Assembly (NCBI GenBank): GCA_900095095.1
Contig: FMBT01000314.1
Coordinates: 416,925-480,924, forward strand
From: Fragilariopsis cylindrus CCMP1102
Lineage: Eukaryota > Bacillariophyta > Bacillariophyceae > Bacillariales > Bacillariaceae
Reading direction: 5' to 3'
Length of the DNA: 64,000 nt
Both the position numbers and the translations under genes were made by a program. How positions within the stretch are numbered: position 1 is the first letter of the stretch; each line of letters starts with the position of its first letter. Positions 10,746 to 21,142 of the stretch are shown here, piece after piece. The notes beneath the pieces were generated by a model that saw only the letters and a program-made list of their open reading frames with translations, made no database searches and was not told where the DNA came from.

Positions 10746-11917
10746 TTATAACTCGTCTGCCATTTTTGTTGCTGCATTTGATAAAAATTGATTCAAGATA
10801 TGTTTACGTCGTTTTGCCCAATTACGTAACGAATCCTTCATTTTACCATCTTTTAATATACTTTCAATACGTTTTAGATTCTTTTTAATTGTAGCCCTTT
10901 TATCATCATCATCATACCGGTAATAACCTTTTACTAAACTTGAACTAATTTTTTTAATATATTCTAATTCACGTCCAGTACATGATGTTTGTTCATCTTC
11001 GATATCATATGTAGATTTAGTATCAATACCATTCACTCTATCAGATAATGTAGTACCACCACCAGCAGAATTAGTAATAATAGTATCAATATTACATTTT
11101 AATGCTGCTGTTGTTTCACCATCAATCGATAAAATTTCCATTATAAATATTAAGACATCCCCACCACCAATTTTTGGTGGTGAACCACGATCACCATAGG
11201 CTAATTCACTTGGTATATACATTTCCCACTAGTAATATTGAGAAGGAAGAATTATAAAAAAACAGAGAAACGTCGTTTAGAAAGGAGTGAATTCCTGACG
11301 TTCTTCCTACTATCTATCAACACATTCACACAAACACACACACACATCCCTCTTCAAAAAAAATGTCGACGACGACTGATGCCTTTTTCTTTTTCGCTTC
11401 GCTTCCTCTTTCCCTTTCTTTGGGTTAAACACACACACACACACACATAACAACACACAAAAAACGTGCTAACCAAACAACAGAACCTTTTAAACTCATT
11501 ATCTTCTGTCTTCTTCTTCTTAAAGGTTAACAAAACTATAGAAACGTAGACGTAGAAACATACCTTATCACCAGCTACCATCAGTTGCATCGCTTCTGTC
11601 CAACCTTTAATCACTTGATTTGGTGCAAAGGATGTTGGTGAATTACGTTCATAACTGGAATCAAATATTGTACCATCGAGTAGCTTGCCTTCATAATGAC
11701 AACTACAGGAGGAATCAATAGTTGGATGAAATTTACCATCCCCCTTTTTTAATATTTTATATTGTAAACCACTGTCAAGAGTAATAATACCGTCTTTAGG
11801 TTTATTTTCTGCTAGAAATTGAATACCAGCTTCATTGGATGCATTTACAACAAATAATAATTTTGATGACGATGACCAAACACCAAGAACGGCCAATAGA
11901 AATAAAGAGATATTCAT
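10746..11917 (-). CDS. secretory-pathway FKBP-type peptidyl-prolyl isomerase
   Basis: Two exons: 11917-11564 and 11228-10746, with a 335-nt GT-AG intron at 11563-11229. The spliced frame gives 278 residues. Residues 1-26 form a signal peptide. The FKBP domain spans about residues 45-155 and keeps the hallmark Leu-Asp-Gly-x-x-Phe-Asp-Ser-Ser, Val-Ile-x-Gly-Trp and Pro-x-x-Leu-Ala-Tyr-Gly-Asp-Arg-Gly elements that line the proline-binding pocket. FKBPs catalyse cis-trans isomerisation of prolyl bonds. The remaining 120 residues are a helical tail with a Cys and a Lys/Arg-rich end; it loosely resembles the ERp29 C-terminal domain (weak inference). An ER-lumen folding role is likely. Its divergent neighbour is a paralogue with the same intron position. 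Confidence 0.85.
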
Positions 11918-12516
11918 TTTTGTTGTTGTTGTTTAGTATGAGATATATTGTCCTGCTTGCTTGCTTGCTGCTGATGGTAATTTGTCGCTTCTGGATTACT
12001 ATTGACTGTGGATTGTGGGAAGACCTCCCTCTGCTTAAACTTCGGATACTGTAGTAGGATGATGTACACCAAGTACAGTAACGACATTACAAGTCGGTCC
12101 TTTCCTTTCAAATTTTTTTATGTAACGTGTCGTTAAAAAGATACGTTCGTGAGTGAATCGAATCGATTCAATCATGAATGAGTGAGTCACGAGTAATTAT
12201 ATACTTTTGTGGCCGGCCCTGTGTAGGAGTAACGTTAAATAAATAAAATTCGATATATCAAAGCAAAGGATATCACTGGTCATTATTATTTGTATTTAGA
12301 TTTCGTCATTTTCGTCGAACAATTACAACAACACATCAATCATACTTGACTTTTACCGTAAGTTAGTGCATCAAACGCAGTGGACAATATAAAAATAAAA
12401 GCAAAAGCAGCATAACGCCATAGAAACATACAATTAGCATAACAACAGTTGTCATAAACACACTAATACTAATACTCATACAACAAACAAACAACAATCA
12501 ACAACGAAATAGAATC
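11918..12516. other. shared upstream region of two divergent FKBP genes
   Basis: About 600 bp separating the two FKBP starts, so it must contain both promoters if both genes are expressed. AT-rich with AAC-rich leaders on both sides. No TATA box that I would defend, and no ORF with domain content. Confidence 0.4.
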
Positions 12517-13399
12517 ATGAATATCTCTATATTTCTACTTTTAACCGTAGTTCTTGGTGTTGTTGTGAATGTGAATGTGGTAACTGCCACGAATCAAGTG
12601 GGTAGTATAATGTTAAAAGGTAATAAATATAATCCTGCTATCACTACATTGGAGAGTGGTTTGCAATATAAAATAGTACGATCAGGAGGATCTACCGGTA
12701 CAGGCGAAGAACATCCAACATTGTATAGTCCCTGTAAAATAAATTATATTGGTAAAACATTAAATTCAAAAATATTTGATTCTAGTTCCAGTAATTTTGT
12801 CTATAATGAAGATATGTATCATCTGGAGGAAGAAAAAGAAATTGCTAGTAGTAAAAGTAGTAGTGGTAAAATACTAGCACCCTATCAAGTAATAGTCTGT
12901 TTACAAGAAGCGATGCAACTGATGGTGGTTGGTGATAAGGTAAGCGTAACAGTATAAGGAATTGAATTTTCAGTTCAGTTCAGTTCAGTTCAGTTCATTT
13001 TTTGTGCGTGTCTAAAAAACGTCGTCGTCGTCGTCTTGTTTTTTTTTTCTTACCTAATTGTTTTGTTTCGTTTCGTTTCCATTTCCATTTCCTTATTAGT
13101 GGTCATTATATTGTCCAAGTGAATTAGCCTATGGTGACATAGGATCCAATGAGAAAAATATTTATCCAGGTGATATGTTAATGTATGATCTAGAATTATT
13201 AGAAATTTTTGCGGCACCTGTCCTCGGTGAAGATGGTAGTAATACTAATGAGATATTAGAAATTTTACCACCCGTACCTATGGAAGAACCACCACCACCA
13301 CCAGTCACATCCACTACAGATACAGTCGTGGAGGTTGAAAGTGAAGGAGTTGAAGATAGAGATGCTCCTGATTCTTCTTCTTTTGATTCAGAACTGTAA
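12517..13399 (+). CDS. divergent secreted FKBP-like paralogue
   Basis: Two exons: 12517-12939 and 13100-13399, with a 160-nt GT-AG intron; spliced length 240 residues. The start Met-Asn-Ile-Ser-(I/L)-Phe-Leu-Leu and the intron position (after Gly-Asp-Lys, before Trp) match the neighbouring minus-strand FKBP, so the two are duplicates in opposite orientation. Signal peptide at residues 1-25. The Ile-Phe-Asp-Ser-Ser and Leu-Ala-Tyr-Gly-Asp elements remain. The pocket-floor Gly-Trp is Cys-Leu, about 25 residues of acidic/Ser sequence are inserted in the middle of the domain, and the last strand is altered. The C-terminus is a Pro run plus an acidic tail instead of the helical tail. It probably has reduced or no isomerase activity, or different specificity. 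Confidence 0.75.
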
Positions 13400-13469
13400 A
13401 AAATTGGAATAGTAATGAACGTTAGCGTAGTTAGTGGAAACAACTTGATAAGAAATACTACTTACTGCA

Positions 13470-13865
13470 TGTACAAAGACAGACAAAAAAAGAAAGAAAG
13501 AAATGAAAGGAAGAAATAGATGCAGAGACAATCAATGCACGGATCGAGAAGGCAGTGACGAGAGTGCAGTACTGTACACGTTGGGTTGGTATACAGATCA
13601 GTGCAGTACAAGTGCAAGTACAAGTACAGCATATATAGTGCGTGTACTTGTACGTGTATGTCATCATCACTACGTCGTAAAAGTAAAAACAACAATAAAT
13701 AACATACCGTACTGTACTGTATACGGGCGGTACTGTACGCAATGAAAAAAACCCAAGAAGTGAATATTGACGAACGAACGGACGAACGGGTTTGCGGAAA
13801 AGATGTACGTTCGTTCGTGGTGCATATATATATAGATTCATACCTTGTGATTGGGATTCAAACCG
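13470..13865 (-). repeat. dispersed noncoding repeat, copy 3 (inverted)
   Basis: Third, most diverged copy of the repeat at 2886-3243 and 5697-6120, in reverse orientation. The plus strand begins acaaagacagaca and later has acacgttgggttggtat, runs of (agt/tac) triplets, cgtactgtactgta, ttgcggaaaagatgtacgt and cgttcgttcgtggtgcat. These are the complements of the landmarks of the other copies, in reversed order. Confidence 0.7.
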
Positions 13866-14348
13866 ACAAATGCATATCAATGAAGAGATATCAATAGAGA
13901 GACATCGATATCGGTATCGATATCGATTTGTAGTATATAATTTAATTTAGTACTATTAGAACGTGTTAACTCTACTCTACGTATAAATCCATAAAAACAA
14001 TATATCTATTCGTACCACTGTAGTGGTTGTGAAACTAGAATCTATATATATATATATATATATATTGTCAATAGTATAATCTGCTATATCACATTTAACA
14101 CTTTAGGACTATTATTTATTAGATATATATATATTGTATTGTACTGCTTTTTCATTTCTTCTTGATACATTTTTAATAATTGACACATATTTTATATTAT
14201 AATTCCACTACCAGTAGTATTGAAAGGGAAAACAAGCAGTTGTTGTTGCAGTTGCAGTTGTCGTTGGAGTTGCAATACCCAGTAGCAGTAGCAGTAGCAG
14301 TTGTCATGGTAGTTGTAGTTCCAGTTCCAGATCTAAACGGTAATTCAT
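13866..14348. other. intergenic with (AT)n microsatellite
   Basis: AT-rich; contains (atcgat)n at about 13905-13926, a (ta)n run at 14045-14066 and (agtagc)n/(gttgca)n near 14240-14310. No gene. Confidence 0.5.
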
Positions 14349-16871
14349 TCACTCGCAAGTTTCACAAAATCTCTTCGATTCAGCGAAGGGAGATGTTGGA
14401 GTTTTTTTATTAACGCATCCACTGTTTTTAAACATACTGTTTACCGAGGCTGTATTCCGCATTCTCTTCCCCCATGTACAAAGATTTTGTTGGAATTTTT
14501 TTGCGGATAGAAACATGTTTTTAAAAGTAGTCCCAGATTTCACGTTCCATCTACTGATATCTCGATTGAAGACACTTAACTCAAACATGCTTTGAAAACT
14601 AGTCCCAGATTTCACGTTCCATTTACTGATATCTCGATTGAAGGCAAGATTCTCTTGAAACATGCCTTCAAAACTAGTCGCAGAACTAACGTCCCAGTCA
14701 TTAATATCTCGATTGAAGGCACTTCTAATAGCCATGAATTTAAAACTGGTCGCAGAACTCACGTCCCAATCACTGATGTCATTATTGAAGACACTTGCCC
14801 CAAACATGCCTTCAAAACTAGTTGCAGAACTAACGTCCCAGTCATTAATATCTCGATTGAAGGCACTATTTTCTGCAAACATGCCTCCAAAATTGGTCGC
14901 AGAACTCACGTCCCAATCACTAATAACTCGATTGAAGACACTGTCCCCAAACATGCCTTCAAAACTAGTTGCAGAACTCACGTTCCAATCACTGATATTT
15001 CCATTGAAGATTCTATTTAGTAAAAACATGTTTTCAAAACTAGTTGCAGAACTCACGTTCCAATCTCCAATAACTCCATTGAAGACACTTTGAAGAAACA
15101 TGCCTTCAAAACTGGTCGCAGAACTCACATCCCACTCACTGATATCTCCATCGAAGACACTTGACTCAAACATGCTTTCAAAACTGGTCGCAGAACGCAC
15201 GTTCCAATCACTGATATCTCGTTCGAAGGCACTTGAATCAAACATGCTTTGAAAACTAGTCCCAGATTTCACGTTCCATTTACTGATATCTCGATCGAAG
15301 ACACTTGCCTCAAACATGCTTTCAAAACTGATCGCAGAACTAACGTCCCAATCATTAATATCTCGATCGAAGAAGCTTAACTCAAACATTCCTTCAAAAC
15401 TGGTCGTAGAGCTAACATCCCAATCATTAATATCTCGATCGAAGACACTTTGTTTAAACATGCTTTCAAAAGTAACAGCAGAACTCACGTCCCAATTACT
15501 AATAACTCGATCAAAGTTACTAAGAAGGAACATTCCTGCAAAACTAGTCGCAGAACCCACGTTCCAATCACTAATAACTCCATTGAAGATACTTGCCTCA
15601 AACATGCTTTCAAAAGTTCTTGCAGAACTCACGTCCCAACCACTAATAACTCCATTGAAGGCTAAATTTTCTTCAAACATGCTTTCAAAAGTAATCACAG
15701 AACTCACGTCCCAACAGTCAATACGATTTTCGAAACTCCTGTTGTCAGAATTACCATTATTACTATACGCAAATTGCATATTTTGTACCGCTGATACGTC
15801 CCAACAATTGATATCGTTTCCGAAGTTTCTTCCACTTGTACTACCAGCTTCACCGTTAACATTAAAATCATTGATATATTTAGCAAACTCAATGTCGGTT
15901 GTTCTTGCAGGAAGTCGAGTTCCACGTGCACCTTCTGCTTCGCATAATGATGCGCACCGAGAAAGAGATGGTCTTAATGATGGACGTTGTGATTCTGTTG
16001 GTGGTCTATTTGTTGGTGGTCTATTTGTTGGTGGTCTATTTGTTGGTTTATTTGTTGGAATATTATTAAACTGACTTGGTCTAATAAAATTATCTATTCC
16101 ATATATATACCCATTGAACCTCCTGATTACAGAACTATCAATAAATTGTGGTCGATCAGCGTTTACATTTCCTTCACCAACTTGATAGATAGGTAGACCA
16201 TTTGCACCACAGATTGTTCTTGTTGTTTCACCATTGAATCTTGTTGGTATACTAGTACCACAATTCCGACTTAATTCAAATGGCGAAAGAGAACGTTGCA
16301 CGACGTGTGTTGATAGAAAATCATCAATAGATAAACCTGGTGGAAGCAAAACGTCTAATGATTGTCCATTAAATGCAGTATTTACTGGTGCAAATAATGT
16401 AAACTGTTCATTGGAATTAATTTTCCAATCAATTTCAGCAGAACTACCAACAGAAAGTCTTGATGAAAAGATACCGTCGTTGCTGTTAACTGTTTTTTTC
16501 CTTAAATCAGTAGTTTCGTTGAAGAGGTTACACAAACTTGAAAATTGATCACTCATAGAAGGTGAACAAACAATATCTTTTAATGTTGTGCTTGTAACTA
16601 CTTCATCAAGATCTTCCTTCGCCGTCGTTGATAACGTCGTTGCCGATGCCGGTGCCGTTACTACTGCCGTAGTGTTGTCAACCGAAACCCCAAGAAGAAA
16701 CGTCTTGTTCATGTTGTTGTTACTGATGATAGAACTGCTACTGGCTACTTCATCGTCCGCCGATGATGTCGTCGATGATGTCGTTGCCGTAACTACTCCT
16801 GTTGCCAAAAGCAGTAACGACAAGAGTACAAAAACTCCCTGCCGAGAAAAGGAGAACATGCAAGGTGCCAT
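14349..16871 (-). CDS. secreted fasciclin (FAS1)-BspA/DUF285 repeat protein
   Basis: An 840-residue single-exon protein. A signal peptide (residues 1-29) is followed by a Thr/Ser/Ala-rich stretch. A FAS1-like domain follows (about residues 105-265), with Phe-Thr-Leu-Phe-Ala-Pro-x-Asn-x-Ala-Phe and a later Thr-His-Val-Val-Gln. Then comes a linker of repeated Asn-(Lys/Arg)-Pro-(Pro)-Thr. The C-terminal 480 residues hold about 18 tandem 24-residue repeats of the form I-(S/N)-x-W-(D/N)-V-S-S-A-T-S-F-E-x-M-F-x-x-S-x-F-(N/D)-x-(D/V). This is the BspA-like / Mycoplasma-lipoprotein DUF285 repeat common in diatoms. A capping Leu-Cys-Thr-Trp and cysteines end it. FAS1 domains mediate adhesion in extracellular matrices, and DUF285 repeats form solenoids, so a cell-surface or frustule-matrix adhesion role is a reasonable inference. 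Open frames on the plus strand here are shadows of the 72-nt repeat. Confidence 0.85.
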   Translation of the reverse strand: MAPCMFSFSRQGVFVLLSLLLLATGVVTATTSSTTSSADDEVASSSSIISNNNMNKTFLLGVSVDNTTAVVTAPASATTLSTTAKEDLDEVVTSTTLKDIVCSPSMSDQFSSLCNLFNETTDLRKKTVNSNDGIFSSRLSVGSSAEIDWKINSNEQFTLFAPVNTAFNGQSLDVLLPPGLSIDDFLSTHVVQRSLSPFELSRNCGTSIPTRFNGETTRTICGANGLPIYQVGEGNVNADRPQFIDSSVIRRFNGYIYGIDNFIRPSQFNNIPTNKPTNRPPTNRPPTNRPPTESQRPSLRPSLSRCASLCEAEGARGTRLPARTTDIEFAKYINDFNVNGEAGSTSGRNFGNDINCWDVSAVQNMQFAYSNNGNSDNRSFENRIDCWDVSSVITFESMFEENLAFNGVISGWDVSSARTFESMFEASIFNGVISDWNVGSATSFAGMFLLSNFDRVISNWDVSSAVTFESMFKQSVFDRDINDWDVSSTTSFEGMFELSFFDRDINDWDVSSAISFESMFEASVFDRDISKWNVKSGTSFQSMFDSSAFERDISDWNVRSATSFESMFESSVFDGDISEWDVSSATSFEGMFLQSVFNGVIGDWNVSSATSFENMFLLNRIFNGNISDWNVSSATSFEGMFGDSVFNRVISDWDVSSATNFGGMFAENSAFNRDINDWDVSSATSFEGMFGASVFNNDISDWDVSSATSFKFMAIRSAFNRDINDWDVSSATSFEGMFQENLAFNRDISKWNVKSGTSFQSMFELSVFNRDISRWNVKSGTTFKNMFLSAKKFQQNLCTWGKRMRNTASVNSMFKNSGCVNKKTPTSPFAESKRFCETCE
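14520..15790 (-). repeat. 72-bp tandem repeat array inside the FAS1-DUF285 gene
   Basis: About 18 units of 72-75 nt, each encoding one DUF285 repeat. On the plus strand each unit reads approximately: aaacatg, ctttcaaaact, agt(c/t)gcagaactcacg, tcccaatcactgatatctcgattgaag. Unit-to-unit differences are scattered substitutions plus occasional 3-nt insertions, consistent with expansion by unequal exchange. Confidence 0.85.
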
Positions 16872-18359
16872 TTTGTTCTATGTTGATGTAATTAAATTCG
16901 ATTTTAGAAAGTCTTCTCTATCTTACACACTCTTATTTTGATATGATAATTTAGATTGTTGTGAGTGAATAACTTTAGAATTGTTTGCATAATATTATAT
17001 AGCACTGCTGCCCGGCGGTACCGTATGGTACGATAATTTTCCATTCAATTCTTAATAATTTCAAAAGAGTTTTCCTTGAACGTCGTGCGTTATTGTTGTA
17101 GTAATAGAAGATACATGACATTGCACAAAGATACACTTTGACAAAGATACACCGATGCAGATACACTTTTGACAACGATACAACGACATTGACGTTAGAA
17201 TTAAATACTTAGGTATCAAACGGTTAGACCAATCGCCACTTACTGCATACTGGTAGTATGGTAGTATCACAATATATATCTAACGGTCAATTAAATCGCC
17301 AGTTTAGATATTTCGAAAATTTCATATTCCATACCGTGACATCATAAGATCACAAGATATATATTAGGATACTTAATTTGGCTAAGTATTCTTATTCTCT
17401 GCGTTAGGATTGACGTTGGAAGTAAGAAGTAATAAAAAACGGTCACCAATCGCCAGAGTTGTTTGGGAACATTGATTGATTTGATTTGATTTGATTTGAT
17501 TTGATTGATTCATTCGATTCAATTCTAGATTCAATTCATAACAATTCAATTCAATTCATTAGAATGAATCCCTTTCCGACAAAACACGCAATGTAGAACA
17601 TCCAATCACTAGTAGCTTGAAACGTTCCTCCTCGATCATCAAAAGTTCATTCTGATTTCTTGATTGACTGTGTTCATCTGCACAAGATCATTTATCACGA
17701 GTGCCTTATGTCGTATTTTCTACTATACGCACTTGTTGTAACCCCAAATAGTCCGTCCGTTTTACCGTTTAGATAATTTTTGAAACAATAGAAATCTTTA
17801 TTTACATAGTATGCACGACGTTTTTGTTTTCCTCGCCAATTGTTTGTAAACCGGACTATTTTGCACGCAGCAAATGATACACGATGAGTATGAATTCATT
17901 AATTAAATTTTAAGTCTTGGCAAAGCGAATAGCATGCGTCGACAAAATTGAAGAATATCTTCTCATTCACACATCAAACAATTTATTCGTTCACATTTTA
18001 TTGATATAAAAATAATAACTTACTCATCCAAATAATATTTCAACCGATGAATCAACAAAAACATACTCATCAATCTTATATTTCCACCGACGAATCAACA
18101 AAAACAAAACGGAACTCACCAAAATAAATTACGAAGTGCGCTGTTACGTTATTTTACACCATCATCATTGTGCAAAATTATCTACTAATTCTTGTTTTAT
18201 TGGTCCATCCTTGTGTTCTCACACAATTCTATACTACCATAACTTTAGAAAAATTATTTTATTAAAGAAGCAGTAATCATTCCTCATAAAAACAAATCGA
18301 AGCAAATCGAATCGAATCGAATCTAACACTTTACTTCTCTCATCATCATCATCATCATC
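16872..18359. other. long intergenic region
   Basis: About 1.5 kb without a supported gene. It contains (tttga)n at 17472-17510 and an (attca)n tract at about 17515-17560. A short motif, agaacatccaatcactagta at 17595-17614, recurs at 19648-19667, and a one-mismatch version lies at 19603-19622. An (atcga)n run near 18305-18322 and a (cat)n run lead directly into the next start codon. Confidence 0.5.
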
Positions 18360-19274
18360 ATGAAGTATTCTATTGCAACCATTTTAACTGTTATTGCCGT
18401 CGTGGCTGTGCCTTCTGTTGATGCTGTTGTCGGGGATATTACGGGAGGAAATGAGATATCGTCAGTATCGTCATCAGAACCACTGCATGTTTCAAGGAAT
18501 GCAGCAACATCAAGAAATGGTGGTACGGGGAGGCATAAGAAAAAAGTAAGTAGATGACGATGGAAATACAATGTAATATGATGAATATTCCAATTTATAA
18601 TAACTAACATCAATTTGTTTGTTTTTGCTTTCCAATTATATCTTTTTCTTTTCACCTTCTACTACTACATCATCATTTTACTTGAAAATTAGGGGAAATC
18701 GGATAAATCGCCGAAAGCGAAAAACTTCATTGGCGACTGTTCCGTCTTGTCGGGCGCGGAATTTGAAATCACTACAGGGTGGGAAGTTGATTCAGAACTT
18801 CTGTACACGTACCCATGTTCAGGTGGTTACGCCCCAAACTTTGCAGCAAATGATCAATTACTAAAGGATGTCCGTGGAGCAATCAATAATTCAGGACGGA
18901 GCTTAGGTATCGATGCTGATTGTGCCAATCTATGTGATGTTGATAACGGATCCTACGAACTTGTCGGTGGTGATGCTATAACCGGCAGAGTATCTGTTGC
19001 AGATGTATACCCACGTAAAATTGCGAATATCTTTTGTGACGAAGAGTTTGGAGTTTTGAATAATGACAATCCGGTCCGTGATGATGCTTTTAATACTGGT
19101 CCAAATAATGATCTGAATGCATGTCGTTGTGATCCCGACGATGAACTAGGGGGTGGCAAATACATTTCAGGATGTTACGAATGCGAAGGATCACTCAAAT
19201 TCAAGGTCAAATCCTGTCTCAATTCGAGTGGTTTTAAAAAATCAGAAAAAGATAAAAAACTGGGTTGGGTTTAG
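18360..19274 (+). CDS. secreted Cys-rich protein of unknown function
   Basis: Two exons: 18360-18545 and 18693-19274, with a 147-nt GT-AG intron; joined frame 255 residues. Residues 1-22 are a signal peptide (hydrophobic core, Val-Asp-Ala end). A basic Arg/His/Lys segment spans the splice site. The mature domain has about ten cysteines in a Cys-Ser-Gly-Gly-Tyr, Cys-x-x-x-Cys-Asp, Cys-Arg-Cys-Asp, Cys-Tyr-x-Cys arrangement, and it ends in a Lys-rich tail. I do not recognise the family; the spacing suggests a small disulphide-stabilised extracellular domain. The splice model rests on frame continuity: without the intron the first frame stops at once, and exon 2 has no ATG near its start. Confidence 0.65.
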
Positions 19275-20007
19275 GAAAGGACGACATATTGGAATGAAAA
19301 AAGTCCATAACACGTTGGGAAATGCTTAAATGATGAATGATAAACCGAAATAACTACAGATATGATGGATAGTGAATACATATATATATGTAAGATAATG
19401 ATTGTAATTTCGTTCTTCCTCTCGAAATATTCGTATGTGTAATAAAAGAACTCAATAAATAAAAAAGAACTCTATAAAATAAATCCAAACATATTATATA
19501 ATAAAAAATGTATTAAATTTTTTTCTCCCGTGATTTATTCTCATTCGATTCATTCGATTCAATAGAAATCTCGCTTCCGTCAAAAACGACAAGAAGAATG
19601 TAGAACATCTAATCACTAGTATGGTGCATGTACTACTGTACACTACTAGAACATCCAATCACTAGTAGTTAGTGACAACAACCATCGTCATTTATTTTCA
19701 ATATATATTTCTGTCATCATTTATTATTTCATCATCATCATCATCATCATTATCGGCATATTATTCATTCATTCATTCATTCATTCATTCATTCCTTCAT
19801 TCCAATGAAATACAAATATAAAAAAAGAAAAACAAAAAAAGTTCTTGTACAGTAGGGAGCATCTCTAATTATCATTGCTAGTAGTAGTAGTAGGACCAAT
19901 AGTTGTACTGTAGTACCGAATAACAAATCATCGTTATCGTTATCGTTATCGCCATAAATAATCGTCATCGTCGTTATTGACGGTTCATATTCTATTTACA
20001 CAACAAA
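19275..20007. other. intergenic with microsatellites
   Basis: AT-rich. Contains two near-copies of a agaacatc-aatcactagta motif (19603-19622, 19648-19667), (atc)n near 19732-19750, (attc)n at about 19764-19795 and (cgttat)n near 19930-19951. No gene supported. Confidence 0.5.
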
Positions 20008-20011
20008 ATGC

Positions 20012-20043
<32 letters not shown>

Positions 20044-20400
20044 AATCTAAGACAACGACAGCGACAGCGGCAATCATTATGGTCCATGATGGTGGTTATT
20101 CTAATGATGATAATATCAACGATGACAATGACAATGATGCCAACAAAATCTGCTTCTATGTATTCTTCTTCTAGCAGGAGTAGCAGTAATAATAATAATG
20201 ATGCAATAATGAATAAAAGACGACGACAAAGAACACCGTCGTCGTCGTCTACGCTATTATTCGTTCAAGGAGCTGCAGTTCCTAAATATAACTATAATAA
20301 TAATAATAATAAGAATCGAAATCGTCATAATCGTAATCGTAATGATAATGATAACATTCTGATCAGAAAAAGGTACGTTTTACGTTATTATAGTAAGTAA
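20008..20400 (+). CDS. doubtful low-complexity ORF or first exon
   Basis: A 130-residue frame made mostly of Asn, Asp, Arg and Ser runs. It includes one hydrophobic Met/Ile-rich segment (residues 26-44) that could be a signal anchor. A GTACGT donor-like site at 20373 would cut it as an exon ending in phase 2. I could not find a matching acceptor and in-frame continuation before the ABC1 kinase start. It may be the 5' exon of a gene I failed to assemble, or just translated microsatellite. Confidence 0.25.
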
Positions 20401-21142
20401 AAGCATACTATAATACTAGAACGATACAATGGGATAGAATTGCAGCATACAAGAGAGAAGAATGAATCGAATCGAATCGAGTGTTTTTTTGAGGGGATGG
20501 ATTGGATGGATGGCTGCGAGAGAAAGAGAGACACAAACCACCGGAAAGAGAGAGGGAGGTGGCACAAAAGCGAACGAAACAAACAAACAACACCAGAGAA
20601 GAAGGAAAGCCATAAGAACGGATAGAGAGAAGGAGAGAGAGAGAGAGAAAGAAAAAAAGAGAAGCAGAAAAGAATTGAGGGCGGTGGAAGTAGTGGCACA
20701 CACGTGATACACGAACTCTCTCTCTTTCTCTAAAAGGAGAGATGGGGGGCGAAGAAAATTAAATCGACACACACACACACAGAAAAGAATGCTTCTACCG
20801 CCTGCGTGGTTAGCTCGATGGATATGCTGTGCCGGTCAACAGTTTGTAGCCCTGTCCTGTCCTGTACCAAGACTCTATATCTCTATCTTTCGCGTTTCCT
20901 GATTGCTTCCTATTATTTGAAGTTGTATGCATGTTCCATCTTACTCTATGCGTCTCGGAATAACAGCAATGCCACCCCATTGCCGTGGTTGTGTGGATGG
21001 TGCTCCTCCCCCTCTCTCTCTCTCTCTCCGTCTGAATTCATATTCTTATTCTATCAATTATACAAAAACCCACTTTCCTATTTCTAACCGAATATTTTTC
21101 GTTCTGTCTCTTCTCATTCCTTCCATTTTACTTCATACGGCG
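20401..21142. other. intergenic, purine- then pyrimidine-rich
   Basis: GA-rich tract (about 20516-20690, mostly gagaga/ggaaag) followed by CA and CT runs (20768-20781, 21011-21030). Frames on both strands are shadows of these tracts. The last 80 bp before the kinase ATG is pyrimidine-rich without an AG, so no 3' splice site there. Confidence 0.45.

Noticed and set aside
12210-12235. Similarity of ggccggccctgtg to the segment near 46373
   Set aside because: Only about 9 bp shared; not distinguishable from chance.
14592-16074. Long plus-strand ORFs with regular repeats
   Set aside because: They are antisense shadows of the 72-nt DUF285 repeat, whose multiple-of-three period keeps other frames open.
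20795-20870. tRNA-like ggttagctcgatgg segment
   Set aside because: No acceptor or D-stem pairing and no B-box ggttcgaatcc downstream.
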